A stretch of DNA of 64,000 nucleotides from Pilaira anomala (GCA_025716855.1 JAIXMQ010000047.1:62001-126000), one strand, 5' to 3'. Counted from the first letter of the stretch, positions 21,024 through 34,328 are shown. Program-made: numbers and translations. The notes: a model not told the origin generated them from the letters alone.

Positions 21024-21052
21024 AAAAGAAAAAAAAATATTATTTATTAAAA

Positions 21053-22424
21053 TTAAAAATCTTCATAGTCTTCATCTTGTAATATCTCTACACGTCTATT
21101 ATTATCTTCATCTTCACTTGAACTTGATTGCTTTTTAACAGGTTGTTTACTTTTTTTAGTCTTCTTTTTCTTTTTCGTTTCTTTTTTTGGTACTGGTTCT
21201 TCTTCTTCGTCACTTAGGAATTCATCTAAACCATCTTTATTTTTATCTACGTCTAATAAAAGTTGCTCAAGTGATGTAGATACTGTATCAACTTTTTTAT
21301 TATCTAATTTATCTGAATGAGTATAATAGGTTTATTGTATATAAGAAGAAGAAGAAGAAGAAGAAAAAAAAACTCACTTGAATACAGTGCAGATACTTCA
21401 TTTTCTCTTTTTCTCTTATATTCTTCAAGTTCAGCATTAAAATTCGCTTCATAAAGTTCCACTCGTTTCTGTTTCTGTAAATTATCATACTCTTCATATT
21501 GTTGTTTTAATCTATTTTCTTTTTCTCGTAATAATTGTTTTTTAAGTTTCATTTCTTGCATGAGTTCTAATTCCTGTGATTCCTTCCATAATTCAAATTC
21601 TCTCTTTTCATGATCTACAGATATTTCATCAATCTGTTGTTCTAAATTGACTAATACCTTGAATAATTGAGCTGAAGAAAGAAAAAAAAAAAATTAAGCA
21701 TTTTGTTTGCTTTGTTTTTTTGAATTCTCTCAAATGTTTACCTGCAGAATCTTGAATTTGATCTAAATTGGATTGCATATCTTGCATCTCGTTCGAGACT
21801 TGTCCCATACTTTCACATACTTGATAATGTAACTGTCCTGTACTTTCTAGCTGCCGTACTAATACATCTGCAGCCTAAATAAAATTACTTGAGTAAAAGC
21901 ATAAATTTTAATCAATTGACTTTCGACTTACTTTGGCTTTTGCAAAATTGGTTCGATTGTTTTCATGTATCGTATTTAAACCTTGGTGTATATTTTCAAT
22001 AACTTTAGCTGTCTTTTCTAACTCGGTTATTGAACTTTGTTTTGGCGTTGGTATGGAATCACTGAAAAAAGAAGGTGAGTTGTGTGCGTAGATCTTTGTT
22101 ATACATCTTTTTTATTTACGTAGAGGTTTGACGGCTAAGAAATATCGAGTTCAAGTTTTGAAATTCATTTTTAAGTGCTTCTAATCTAATAAGAAACGTT
22201 GTTTAAGAACAGAAGAGAGCAGAAGGTACGAGATGACATTTTTGTTCTACCTTTCAACACCTCGATTCCATTCTGTATCGTTAATCCTAAGAGCAAAAAA
22301 TAAAATAAAATAAGAAACAGTGATTTTTTAAAGAAGTTTATTTATTATTTTACCCTACAGATTCACTAAGTGAACGTATGTTAAGCGATGTAGTAGGAAA
22401 TATATTTTTAAACTGTTGAAACAT
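21053..22424 (-). CDS. Dysbindin-like coiled-coil protein
   Basis: Seven exons on the minus strand (22354-22424, 22251-22286, 22120-22185, 21932-22061, 21742-21874, 21378-21671, 21053-21312) give 329 residues in frame. Most of the protein is predicted coiled coil. The segment LYEANFNAELEEYKRKRENE resembles the dysbindin domain, in which a long helix is followed by an acidic LDEFLSDEE-type tail; here LDEFLSDEEEE follows about 35 residues later. Dysbindin is a subunit of BLOC-1, which acts in endosomal sorting. The C-terminal 70 residues are very charged (KKKKKTKKSK, then SSSSEDEDNN). The family call rests on architecture and short motifs. The stop is only 29 bp from that of the convergent hAT-derived gene, and Rab5 lies next to it on the same strand. 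Confidence 0.65.
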
Positions 22425-22502
22425 AACAGGTGTATAAGAGAGAGAGAAGAGAAAACAACAAAAAGTATAAAATCATGCAAAGTCACAAGTGAGATTTTTT
22501 TT

Positions 22503-23467
<965 letters not shown>

Positions 23468-23578
23468 ACAAAAGAAGAAAGAGATAAAATAAAAGAGACA
23501 GAAGAGAGAGAGAGAAAGAAAGAAAGAAAATGCAAGGGGATTTGAACGCTTTGATGTTGTACACTTTCATCTTTTCCT

Positions 23579-23584
23579 CACGTG
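23579..23584 (+). promoter_or_regulatory. CACGTG E-box in a divergent promoter
   Basis: A perfect CACGTG sits between the Rab5 (minus) and MBF-type (plus) start codons, just left of a 61-base A run at 23600-23660. Fungal bHLH proteins bind such sites; function here is not shown. Confidence 0.3.
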
Positions 23585-23598
23585 TCAAAAATGCAAAC

Positions 23599-23599
<1 letters not shown>

Positions 23600-23660
<61 letters not shown>
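23600..23660. repeat. 61-base A homopolymer in a divergent promoter
   Basis: This run of A lies in the 299 bp between the Rab5-like and MBF-like genes, about 105 bp upstream of the MBF-type start. Poly(dA:dT) tracts exclude nucleosomes in other fungi, so it could keep both promoters open. This one is unusually long. Confidence 0.85.
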
Positions 23661-23662
<2 letters not shown>

Positions 23663-23766
23663 AAATAAGCGCTGTATGCGTTTTTTTCTAACCGCGTTAT
23701 TTTTTTTTAAAAAAAAAGAAAAAACTCCCCACTTTTTCTCTTTCTAATATATTATTATTATTTAAT

Positions 23767-25912
23767 ATGGTAGATTTTTCAAGCGTATTTAAAGCAACTT
23801 ATTCTGGTGTACCAGTGTATGAAATGTTATGTAAAGGAGTAGCAGTTATGCGTAGAAGATCCGATTCTTATTTGAATGCAACACAAATCCTTAAAGTAGC
23901 TGATTTCGATAAACCACAACGTACACGCATATTGGAGAGAGAAGTACAAATAGGCGAACATGAGAAAGTACAAGGTGGTTATGGAAAATACCAAGGTAAA
24001 AAATTAAAAAAAAAATTCATCCTTATCGCCATGCCGTATTTAAAACTTTTATGTATATTTAGGCACTTGGGTTCCATATGAACGTGGGAAGGCTTTAGCT
24101 CAACTTTATGAAGTAGATAAAGTCTTGGCCCCAATTCTTGAATATGTAAGAGGAGACGAAAGCCCACCATTAGCACCAAAACATGTCACGGCGGCTTCAG
24201 CACGACCTAAGAAATCGCGTGAAACACATACTCGATTAAGAAAACGAGTAAAGCATTACGATGAGGATTTATCGGATCTTGAAACTACTTCTCAACAAAG
24301 TGTACTATCGCCTAAAGATGAACATGATATTGTAGAGCCTATAAAGAGATTACGTATCAAGAAAGAGAAAGTACCAAAACATACTCAACATCATCAAGAA
24401 ACTACTAATACTACTAATACTACTAATACGAATGCAACCAAAAATACAACTACGAGTAGCAACTCAGCAGTCGAGTCCAATGAAAATAACAAAAAAGAAG
24501 ATGCTAATAGTGAAGATCAATCAATGGGAAAAGGTCCTTATGCACAGAGATTACTTTCTTACTTTATGTCAGGACGAACGGTTGTGCCTCCACTTTTATT
24601 AAACCCACCTTCTGATTTAGATATGAACACAATCATTGACGATGAAGGTCACACCAGTCTACATTGGGCAGCGGCTATGGCTCGTATCAAAATCGTCAAA
24701 CTCTTGATCCAACACGGTGCAGATATTTATCGAGTGAATTATAAAGGACAAACTGCCTTAATGCGAAGTGTTTTATTTACAAACAATTTTGAAGCAAAGA
24801 CATTTGATGCATTATTATCTCTTTTACGTACCACCATATTCAATATAGATAAAAAAGATCAAACCGTTTTCCATCATGTGGCCGCTACTGCTGCTTGGCA
24901 AGGAAAAATTTATGCCTCGCGTTATTATATGGAGGCTCTCATTAACAAATTAGGTTCAAATCAATCTGAACTTATTTCTATTTTAAATGTTCAAGATACC
25001 CATGGCGATACCGCTTTAACTATCGCTGCTCGAAGTAGGAATAAGAGGCTGGTCAGGCTGTTGATTGATGCTGGTGCAAGTACTGAAATTGCAAATGACG
25101 AAGGTATGACCTCAAGGGACTACTTTTACGGTCTTCAAAAATCTGCTTCGCCTGCTGCTGCTAATGCAAATGCTGCAAGTGAATCTTCTTGCTCTCCACG
25201 TAGTGGATCTCCCTCTGGCTTAGGTGAAGATGATGATATGCTTGGAATAGATACCCGTGAAGCACTTCGAAACCGTATTGAAGCCATGTTTCAAACCGTT
25301 ACAAATAATAGTGCGAACGTACCTCCTATCTCTGAAGTATTTGATAGTTTTGCAAAGAGTTATGAGAACGATTTAATTGCAAGAGAGAAACATTTACAAA
25401 AGAAGAAGGTCGAGTTGGATCTGTATGTAAAAAGATTAGAAGAGACACGAAGAGTATTGGAAAAAATTAAAGCAGATGCAGATCATCAACAAGTGGTCTC
25501 TGTCACACCTCAAGTGGAGTACTTTAGTGCTTCTTTAGAACTTAAATTGAAACGCCAATTTCATTACTGTCAAAAGATGACTTTACAAGTGCTGGAAGAG
25601 CATTATCTAAAAGAATATAATGAGAAGCCTCCTTCACCACCGCATCAAGATATCATTAACCATTTGACAGAGACTGCACATCAATTAAGAAAGGAACTAC
25701 TAGACTTACAGGAAACTAGAAAAGAACGCGTCAAGAAATTATTAGCATTGTATTGCCGTGAAACACCACAAAATTATCAGAATTATAAAAGGTTGATCTC
25801 CGCTTGTTGTAATGTGGGTTATGAAAATGTCGATTTAATGTTGGAACCTTTACTGGCTTCTTTTTATGAAGTGAATCAAGAGCAAACCGGAGATATGGCT
25901 TTATCTGATTAA
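23767..25912 (+). CDS. MBF/SBF-type transcription factor with APSES DNA-binding domain and ankyrin repeats
   Basis: Two exons (23767-23995, 24063-25912) encode 692 residues. Residues 1-105 form an APSES/KilA-N domain: [40 protein letters not shown] and [20 protein letters not shown] are all diagnostic. A linker with Asn/Thr-rich repeats follows, then ankyrin repeats ([20 protein letters not shown] at about residue 277 and [20 protein letters not shown] at about 400). The C-terminal third is helical and coiled-coil-like. This is the plan of Mbp1/Swi4/Cdc10/Res proteins, which drive G1/S transcription at MCB or SCB elements. Which paralogue it is cannot be decided. The promoter is shared with Rab5 and holds a 61-base A tract. 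Confidence 0.93.
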
Positions 25913-26171
25913 CTAACGATACCTTCCTCTCTCTTTTTTTTTATTATATACACCTATATACTGTACTTTGTTTTTCATTTGTTCATTTTTTCATTTCTCT
26001 CTCTCTCCCTCATACTTTTTTTTTTTTAATTTTTTTTATTTTTTTTTTTACCCTTTTCTTTTTTTAACAATACTAAACAATAATATTTAAACTAGAATAA
26101 CGCTATTAAAAAGCGATGAACAAATTTATTAAATATTACAAGTATAGATTTTACATAAGTGAACTCGAACG

Positions 26172-28527
26172 TTATCGAGACTCTTCTTCCATTAAAAGAC
26201 TTTGAATTTGATAGCTGGATTCATCACTCGATGATGAATCGCCCAAAAAACTTACAGATCCATCTGTCGAAACAAGATATGACTCAGGCATATCATCTGT
26301 TGTAACTGAAGCATTTAAAAGTGAATGATCATCATCTATGTTTGTTAAGAATTAATAAACAATTTGTTTTTCTATTTTTCTATCCCTCTTCTTACCACTC
26401 TGAGGATTTATCATATCTTGCTCCCCTTCTACCTCTTCTGAAGTTAACACTAAATGTGTGATATTATCTTGAACAGGGCTTAAGTTAAGAGGACTCAAGC
26501 TACGACTACTACTATTACTACTACTTTGACTCTTGTAATCCAAATCAAGCTCAGGTGCATGTTCGTTGATAAATGTAGATATATCTTGCGACAAGTCTTT
26601 TCTCATGGATTGAATAATATGGCCGGCTTCAGGGTTTCGAATTGCTAAGAATAAAGGTCGAATTGATCTACAGAATAACAAAAAAAGTTAGTATTTGCAC
26701 GTTTAGAAAAGTGTATTTACTTACTTGTAAATATCTAATCCTGTATCACCTAATCGCATTAATAAATAATGCAAAATAGGTTGAATGGCCCAAACTAAAG
26801 AAGCCCTCCATAATTTAGCTTTTCCAGAAAGTGCAGGTCTACGTTTTCCAAGTTGAACGAGATATATCAATGCGTAAATACCATATAAAGCAGGTGCTGC
26901 AAATGCTGCTACAATTACTTTCCATGTAGCCAGTACATCTTTTCCTGCAATCTTTACAGAAGATCCAGCCAATGCCTCTAAAATAATTTATATCAGTACA
27001 TATTCCTGTCAAAAAAAAACAAAAAACAAAAAACAAAATAAATTAAACAAATTACTCACGTTTTTGTTTCATTTTACTGATATAATTTGTAACCCAAATC
27101 AATGGCAAGTTTGATATCAAACTATAAAAAAAACACAATGAGATAACTAACCCATACTTTTAAACTATTCAAACTTACGCTGGGGCTCCAAGACCTGCCA
27201 TACAAATTAGCTTTACAACTCGTTTAATCAACTGAACAGAAGCTTTTAAAGGAGTGATATCAAGTTTCTCGACTTGGTGATCTCGAATCCCAAAAAATCG
27301 TAACATATCGTTATAATATTTCACCTTGCGTGAAATCTGATCCAAACGTGGGTCACCCTTCATCTTGGCCCAGAGTGAAACAAAATGGCAATTCAGTTTG
27401 ACCACCTGCTCAATCGTAAGCTTAGTATCTGTTGTAGGAACGTATAGCCTTCTAGCTGCTTGAACTACCATCAAGGTATCAAAATCAGGTGCGTTTACTG
27501 TCACTGTCTTAAATGCTTCATCACTTTGATCCAAAAGTTTTGTTACGGCTTCTCGTTTAGCTTTTCCTCCAAGTTTATACTTCTCTACGTCTTCCGGGTC
27601 AATAGAGATAGGTTGACCAAATGAGACTACGGCACGGGATCTAAATCGATCCGGATGAAAGTAGTTTAAGCCTGTATTATTTTATTTTTAGCTCTAAATG
27701 AATACATGATATCGTAAGTTTATAATTTACCAACAGGTACAATTTTAATATCCAAACTAGGATTTTCAGCAGCAGCGCCTAAAGCCATGACAGCAAAGCC
27801 AGCTTTTAAAGGCAACATTTCAGACCGATCATGACTTCCGCCTTCAGGAAAGACAGTGACACATTCATGATTATTCAAATGATGATAGACTTCATCATAA
27901 ACAGCTGTTTGATCCACATGAGGTGCAATTTTAAACTCTTGCCAGCCTAAATCCTTGACCTTAATTGCATGAGTAATTTCTAAAAGGGTATCCGAAATTA
28001 CACGAGCAACATGAACCTTATAATTGGTACCAAAGATGATGAAATCTCTTGTGCCAATTTGAGATAAAAAGCAAGTGTCTTGACCTCGAATTTCAAATGG
28101 AAAGTTCACTGGATCATAAAATATTTTACCTGTACCTTTATTTACAATATCTTGAGGCCTTACTACGGGTACTATATTGTGTGTACAAAAAGGAAATGTT
28201 TAAGATCAAAGTTGTGAAAGTTTAATTTTTTTTTTATTTTTTACTAGCACTGAGGATTTTTCCTACATGACCAATCAATGGTTTATTATAGGATACAGAC
28301 GCCATCAAAGAATAAGAAGGACGAGGGTTTTTACTTAGATAGACAATACCGTCTACAAACTGATTAGCATGAGGTCCTACAATAAAAATACATGGCCCCG
28401 ATGTAGGTACATTGTGTACATCGCTCGTTTTGATCTCTCGAAAAAAGATATGTGAAATCACTTGAAATAACTTTTGAAAAGAGCTATAGGTAATAGTTGC
28501 TGGTAACGGGGGTTTTGAATCAATCAT
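26172..28527 (-). CDS. Glycerol-3-phosphate/dihydroxyacetone-phosphate acyltransferase (Gpt2/Sct1 family)
   Basis: Seven exons on the minus strand (28245-28527, 27731-28171, 27179-27671, 27060-27121, 26725-26977, 26396-26667, 26172-26335) give 655 residues in frame. The acyltransferase motifs are visible: GPHANQFVDG (H-x4-D, the catalytic pair) near residue 50 and VFPEGGSHDRSEM (the FPEG motif binding the phosphate of the acceptor). The family-specific VPVVRPQDIV block lies between them. At least two hydrophobic segments follow around residues 400-500, and the tail is acidic and Ser-rich, as in yeast Sct1/Gpt2, where it is phosphorylated. The enzyme makes lysophosphatidic acid, the first step of phospholipid and triacylglycerol synthesis, in the ER membrane. 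It converges on the MBF-type gene. Confidence 0.9.
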
Positions 28528-29027
28528 ATAAAGTGGACAAAAGAGAAAAAGAGATAAAATCTCAGGAACAAATTATTGTCATATGTAAATGGCCAAAATA
28601 AGAAACTGGATCGCTTATTTAAATAAGGTCGGTTGTGCTCAGTGTTACGTGAAGAAAACTAGGTTTGACATGGAGAGAAAAAGCTTATTCTGTTTTACAT
28701 TGTTTATTTCAAAGGACCAACGATAGAATTTCAATTGTTGAGCTTTGCTGTTTGCTGTTAACTGATTTGATAAACATGCAGGTCATTTATTGTTAATGCA
28801 AGAAACACAAGTTAAAATATGTAAAAGTTCCGTCTCATCGATCTGAGTATTGAGAGTTGAATAAGAAACCGTTCAAAAATAAACAAAATTACATTCCCAC
28901 TCTTACCATTGGTAACAAAATATAGCTTTTTAGTATAAAAAAATAAAAATTTACCAAAAACATTAAAAAAAACATTGACATTTATTAAATTGCTTCCTCT
29001 TTTTTTTTACATAAAAAAGGACAATAT
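28528..29027. other. Intergenic region
   Basis: About 500 bp that hold the GPAT promoter and the 3' side of the next gene. No catalytic DDE-transposase sequence is found downstream of the HTH gene in this stretch, which matters for reading that gene as stand-alone. Confidence 0.5.
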
Positions 29028-29498
29028 TTATCGGTTTTCATTGGCTTTACTCTTCCTCAAGCTAAACCCTTTCTTGTGTCTTAAAAATTTGCTTAAAGTA
29101 ACAATTCCAATATGTTTAATCTCTGGAAATTCCTTTAACAGTTTCTTTTGAAGCTCTGTCAAAGTAATTGTTTGATTTTTATCTATTTCCCCCATGATAT
29201 ATTTTTCATGTTTTTCCTTGATAATTGATCGAAGATTTCCTCCTAATGGTTTATAATCAATTGAATTTGATTGAGAATATCGATTTATAACCCCATATAC
29301 TGTGGCTCTCGGGATTCCAAGCTCTCGAGAAATTTCAGATGGTGTTTTGTAGAGATTGGCTCTTTTTGCTATGATTAATCTTCGAATTGCTGGATCTCGT
29401 GTCAACTGAGGTTTATTAGTCCTCTTTCTTGTCTTCTTTTTGTTCTTATCTTCATTCTTGGAATTATTTTCCATGTTCTTGTTAGTGACAGTCATCAT
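29028..29498 (-). CDS. Stand-alone Tc1/mariner-type helix-turn-helix protein
   Basis: Single exon, 156 residues. The first 30 residues are Asn/Lys-rich. Then come two helix-turn-helix-like units: a homeodomain-like unit around TPSEISRELGIPRATVYGVI, and a second around TITLTELQKKLLKEF with TLSKFLRHKKG. This paired arrangement is the N-terminal DNA-binding half of Tc1/mariner transposases. The catalytic DDE half is absent: the frame stops after KANENR and nothing resembling it follows. The frame is intact and there are no obvious terminal inverted repeats. It could be a domesticated DNA-binding protein or the surviving 5' part of a dead transposon. It sits beside a decayed kinase gene. Confidence 0.6.
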   Translation of the reverse strand: MMTVTNKNMENNSKNEDKNKKKTRKRTNKPQLTRDPAIRRLIIAKRANLYKTPSEISRELGIPRATVYGVINRYSQSNSIDYKPLGGNLRSIIKEKHEKYIMGEIDKNQTITLTELQKKLLKEFPEIKHIGIVTLSKFLRHKKGFSLRKSKANENR

Positions 29499-30094
29499 GT
29501 TACTATTTAGAATTTAAACAATTTTTAATTAAAAAGAAGGTAATAATAATAATAATAAACTGGTGAGGCTTTAATATATGATTCAAATATTATGTCATTA
29601 TGTCAAAATATTGTTTATCTTCATGAGAATTTGCCAATCTCGATATACACACATTTGCAAAGGTAAAAGTTTAACATCCCCCACTTAGACTTACTAATTT
29701 GGGAAACCCCATCATCCATCCATTTTTCCCTTAAATCACTCAGTTTTTTTTTAAAAAAAAACAAGCCCGTTTGAAACAATAAAAAATATGTAAGCAAGAA
29801 CTTGAAGAGGAAGAAGAAGTTGTATCAGTTAAAAATCTTTTGTTCATGGTGCCACATAGTTAGAAATACTTTTGCTAAAAAAACATCATTAATTTTGGTC
29901 CGTACATTGCATGTACATGGTAAATATCAGATGTTTGCAATTATTATTTCATTGTATGTCTTTGTTCTTTTCTTATATCTTTGAAACCAAATGAATATGT
30001 ATTGGCCAATACGTTGTAAAAATTAAATAATAATACTTTTTCTTTTTCCCTTTTTCTTTTCTTCTTCAATATTTTTATATTACTTATATTGCCC
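29499..30094. other. Noncoding stretch
   Basis: About 600 AT-rich bases with a short (AAT)n microsatellite near 29548 and no supported gene. It should include the promoter of the HTH gene and the former promoter of the kinase pseudogene. Confidence 0.45.
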
Positions 30095-31986
30095 ATGAAC
30101 TCTAATTCATTGATTGCCCACTCAATCGTTTCTAACAATACAAACTCAAACTCTACTACTGGTGTAAAACATTTTATTGAAATGTCTACTGGCTCTCCTA
30201 CTGATAACCTCTGTAAAGCTATTAAATAATTACATAAAGAAGATAACCGAAAAAAAAAGTCAGTCGTTGCTACTGTCACATCCAATATTCCTCCTGTTGC
30301 CGTTGATGCTGTTACTGATGTTGCTTCTGCTGCTATTGCTTCTGTTTCTGGCCGTAAAAGCTAAAGACGTTCTGTTAGGGAATGGTATGGTATTGTCAGC
30401 GCAAAAAAGCAGCTATTGTAATTACTAAAGAGCAAAGAAAAAGAGAGGCAGCTGAGGTAATGACTTCCAAGGCAAAAGAGAAAGGAGGAGGATACGCTGA
30501 TAATGATAAAGAAGAAGATGTGAAGGTAGAAGCAGCTGGAAAGGCAGAGGTAAGAGAAGATGTAAGAAAAAAGTAAAGAAAAAAGGTAAGAAAAAAGGTA
30601 GAGAGAGAAGTAAAAAAAGAGCTAAAGAAAGAGGTCGAGAAGATGTTGAACGTTGGAGAGGTTACGAGGGCTGAAGAAGAACAAGCCACATCAAAAATAG
30701 AAGTGATTTCAGAAGAAAAAAGGAAGCACATAGCTCATACAATAAAGTACCTGGTTTATCAACTTACTATAAGTTTGTATCGCAAATCCGTCAAGATAAA
30801 TATTTAAACAATTGATTAATATTATAAATATAAAATGCACAGTATTCATTTCTTTTTTTTATATGTTCATTCAGGTGCATTTGGCAAAATGTACAAAGCC
30901 AAAGATATGCGAAAAGAGTATTATGATAATCAAGATTGGGAACAACCAATGTCTGATACACAACCAAAAAGCAAATTCGTAGCTATCAAACATATCTTCA
31001 ATATCAGCAGTCCAGAACGTATCAAAAATGAAATTGAAATGCTTCATAAATTGAAAGGTTCTAATTATGTCTTATCGGTGATCACTGCATTCAAAAAAGA
31101 AGAAGAAATATTTATGGTGATGCCATATCTTGAAAGCAACAGCTTTAGTGATATCTATTTAGATATGTCCATGTTAGAAAGTAAAGACTATTTTCGGTGT
31201 CTCTTCACTGCATTAAAATAAAATATTATTTATAGAGACATCAACCCAAATAACTTTTGGAACAACAGACAAAACAAAACTGGTTATCTTATTGACTTTG
31301 GCTTGGCCGAGGTAAGTTTTTTTTTTTTTCACTTCTCATTTCTCACTCAAAATTTCCTTCTTTTTTTCTTATTTTAGTATTATAACAACAACCCTGAAAA
31401 ACCAAACATAACAAGAGCTAAAGGGTTTAGAACACCCAAAATCTTATTGAAAGGTAAAGACCAAAAGTATGGTAAGCATATATATAATTTAAAAATAATT
31501 GTTTTTTATAGACAACTTACCTTTTTTTTTATACTTTATGTAGCCATAAATATTTTGGCTGCTGGCGCGATTTTGATCTCTTTCCTTACCGCAACATACC
31601 CTTTCTTTGTTTCAAGTTTATTTGCTAATGCAATCATTGAAATTACGCAGATATATGGACTTTATGCCATGCAACAATGTGCTGCTATCCGATAAGGTAA
31701 GTAAACCATAAAAAAAAAGTTAAATTGGCATATGATTTATTTTACTGATCGCCTTTTTTTTTTCTTTTTTTTCCATATAGGGTGTGAATTGAAACAAATA
31801 TTATCGTTCATGATGAAAAGACTCCCTGGATAAAGTTTGCTCAGCAATTGAATAGTAATTTCAACCGAAAGATGGGATCACAAAGATTTTATGGATGTGA
31901 TTGACTTGTTTGAGAAGCGTCTTGACCTCAGCAATGTAAATCGTATCACTGCTGAGCAAGCATTGCTTCATCCATTTCTTTCTTAA
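30095..31986 (+). pseudogene. Cdc7-like (DDK) protein kinase pseudogene
   Basis: Kinase subdomains are recognisable in order: GAFGKMYKAKD (Gly loop), FVAIKHI (ATP Lys), PERIKNEIEML, YVLSVITAFKKEEEIFMVMP, YFRCLFTALK, YRDINPNNF (degraded HRDxKPxNF), LIDFGLAE, GFRTPKILLK, and the terminal RITAEQALLHPFLS. The spacing and the VITAFK/YFRCLFTALK wording match Cdc7/Hsk1, the catalytic subunit of DDK that starts DNA replication. The copy is dead. The N-terminal frame has TAA stops at 30227, 30362 and 30419. The kinase frame has TAAs at 31219 and 31693. An exon end near 30799 reads CAAGATAAAT where a GT donor is expected. Two or more frameshifts are needed to join the parts. A functional Cdc7 must lie elsewhere. 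Confidence 0.8.
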
Positions 31987-32486
31987 ATAACAGGTATAAC
32001 TAATTTAATCAATTGAATCTAACCCATATATATTTTAATAGGCAATGAGTGATTTGAAGTATGAAGAAACAGCCGGGCCATTGGTGCGCATTGGATTAAT
32101 ATCACTAGTACGGAAGAGCAAGACATGGCACCACTAGTAGTTACTCTCGTTTGGTCTAAGAAGGCAATATTTAGGTTGAGGGTAGATAATGTACTTCTCT
32201 CGATAGTTTTTGTGGTTCGTTGGTTCCATATATATCTCTTTCAAAAAAAATAAAGAAATCCTTTTTTTTTATATGCCAAATAAAGTATTTACTTTAATAG
32301 TTTGTTTAATAATCTAGTTTGTGGCGTGCAACGCGAGGTCTAAAGAACGACAAAAGAGGTCCTCTACCTCTTGAAAATAAGGAAAACCATTCATCTATTT
32401 ATGTTGTCTTTATTAAATATGTGTATTATTATTCGAAAATGAAGATGAGTATTTGTCTATTTTAAATAATTTTTGGAGTTTTTTTT
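31987..32486. other. Intergenic region
   Basis: About 500 bp between the end of the kinase pseudogene and the stop codon of the FLVCR-type transporter. No gene recognised; it contains T-rich tracts near 32260. Confidence 0.45.
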
Positions 32487-34328
32487 TTACGGTAGACGTA
32501 GTTGCTGGTTAGAAGTGCGTTTTAAAGCTCCTTTCACGCGCCCCATAAAAAAAACACTTAAAAACATAATGACTGATAAACAAAACATTGGTAAACGCAT
32601 TGGAAATTTGTCCGTCATTTTTTCGCTCCATCCCATTACTGCCACAAAGAATACGCCACCAATGTTTCCAACTGTAAATAAATAACCTGCGGGTATAATC
32701 TCACTAATTGGATAAAATAATTCACTTGCAAATTGAAAGAATGCTGGCGCGATTGCTGATAAATATATTTTTTTTTAAAAAAAAAAGCAACGGATGGTTC
32801 AAATTAGTGACAAGTATGTACATGTAGATAGAATGTAGTCACTTTACCATAAGACGATAACCCAAAGCATATACTAAAGAAGAAAAAAAAAAAAGAGGAA
32901 AAATATGTTGTCAAGATATTGAAGCGATATCAAACTCTTTATTTAACACTCACCATGATATAACGACACCTTGGAAAAACCGAGCTTCAGTTGAAATATA
33001 CAATCCTAAAACACTAAAGGTTGTAAAGACAGATAGCAACGTGCATACTTTACGATATTTCAAAGTTCGGTCTAAATAGTATCCTACAGATATACTAGCA
33101 GGAAAGCCTACAAATAACATTGCAGCTCCTAAAATTCCAACATGTTTTTCTCCAATAAGTTGTTTAAAAGGGGGAATAAGTATCTGTGCTAATAAAGTGA
33201 TGATTGCGCATTGAGCCCCCATGATGATAGCATAAGAAGCCAGCATATATATAAACCCCTTTTGTTTCCATAGCTGTGATGATTGATCAGCTGAGTTAAC
33301 TTCATTGATCATGCTTTTTTTTTTTAAAAAAAATAAATAGAAAAATGTAAATACGAAACAATTTTATAATAAAAGATGGTGTAACGAACAAGATACCTTC
33401 TCCAATAAGGTGGTTGTTTTTGAAAGGCGAACGAAATTAAAGCAAGTACAATCAGACATGTAATAAACTATAATATTATTAAAGTTTAATAACAATTATT
33501 ATTTCATCTGTTTTTTTTTATACGAGTACGTTGTGTTTTTATATTACTTGTATTAACAATAGTTGGGGTATATCTGTTTCTCTGGTTGAATACTTGACTA
33601 CCAATGGCGTCAAGGCACATCCGGCCGCGATGCCTAAATTATTGGCAGAGACTGCAATTGATGTCGCTACGTTAATTTCGGTTTCTGGAAACCAAGCAAC
33701 TGCTAATCGAGGTGGTATAGATAGCATAAAGACTTGAGCTAATCAATAATAAATCATAAGTCTTCATTTTATGAAATTTCATTTCTCTCCTCCTTCTTTC
33801 TTTTACCAACAGCTGCAATCGTTTGACCTAGAAAGAGTATAGCAAATCCAGTGAGAGAGGGAGTAGCTCCGAGCCAGCGTACTCCACCCCCAATGGCATT
33901 TAAAACAGCACCGATTAGGATACCTCGTCGAAGACCGTTCCCTGGAGGTCCTGCCGAGATACTATCTTCAAAGTATTTGAAAGTAAACTGAATGGCAAAT
34001 GGGTAAATGATCATATAAATCGATGACAATGAGTTTATGGCATTTGTCGTCATTGTGTTTGAATGTTCAAAGTAATATTGAGCAAAAATATATAGACAAG
34101 GTGCAAATGTAATCCACCTATTATTTTTTTATTCATTAGCGATTCATAACGACATGTCAAATAAGTGTAATAAAAAAAAAGGAGAAAGGGGTATATTTTT
34201 TTTACAAACATTAGTGAACTAGAAAAGGAAAAGAATGAGAAAGAAAATAAAACTAGCCATCTCCAAGGGCCTTTACGATGGGCAATGAGAGGTAGGTGCT
34301 CCTCTACAACTTGTCTATGCGCCAACAT
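32487..34328 (-). CDS. FLVCR-type major facilitator transporter
   Basis: Seven exons on the minus strand (34210-34328, 33807-34117, 33548-33738, 33397-33467, 32954-33313, 32848-32873, 32487-32755) give 448 residues in frame. Diagnostic FLVCR landmarks are WITFAPC after the first helix, YPFAIQFTFKYFED, GAVLNAIGGGVRWLGA, IPPRLAVAWFPETEINVATS and NNLGIAAGCALTP, then PAFFQFASELFYPISEI near the end. FLVCR-family proteins are 12-helix MFS carriers that export heme or move choline and ethanolamine; the substrate here is unknown. The start at MLAHRQVVEEHLP is chosen because it gives a hydrophilic cytosolic N-terminus; the frame is open further up with a possible Met at 34377. The intron 1 donor is taken as GTTTGT, which is weaker than the others. 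Confidence 0.85.

Noticed and set aside
30396..30731. Ser/Phe-rich 111-codon minus-strand frame
   Set aside because: Shadow of the Lys/Glu-rich segment of the kinase pseudogene on the plus strand.
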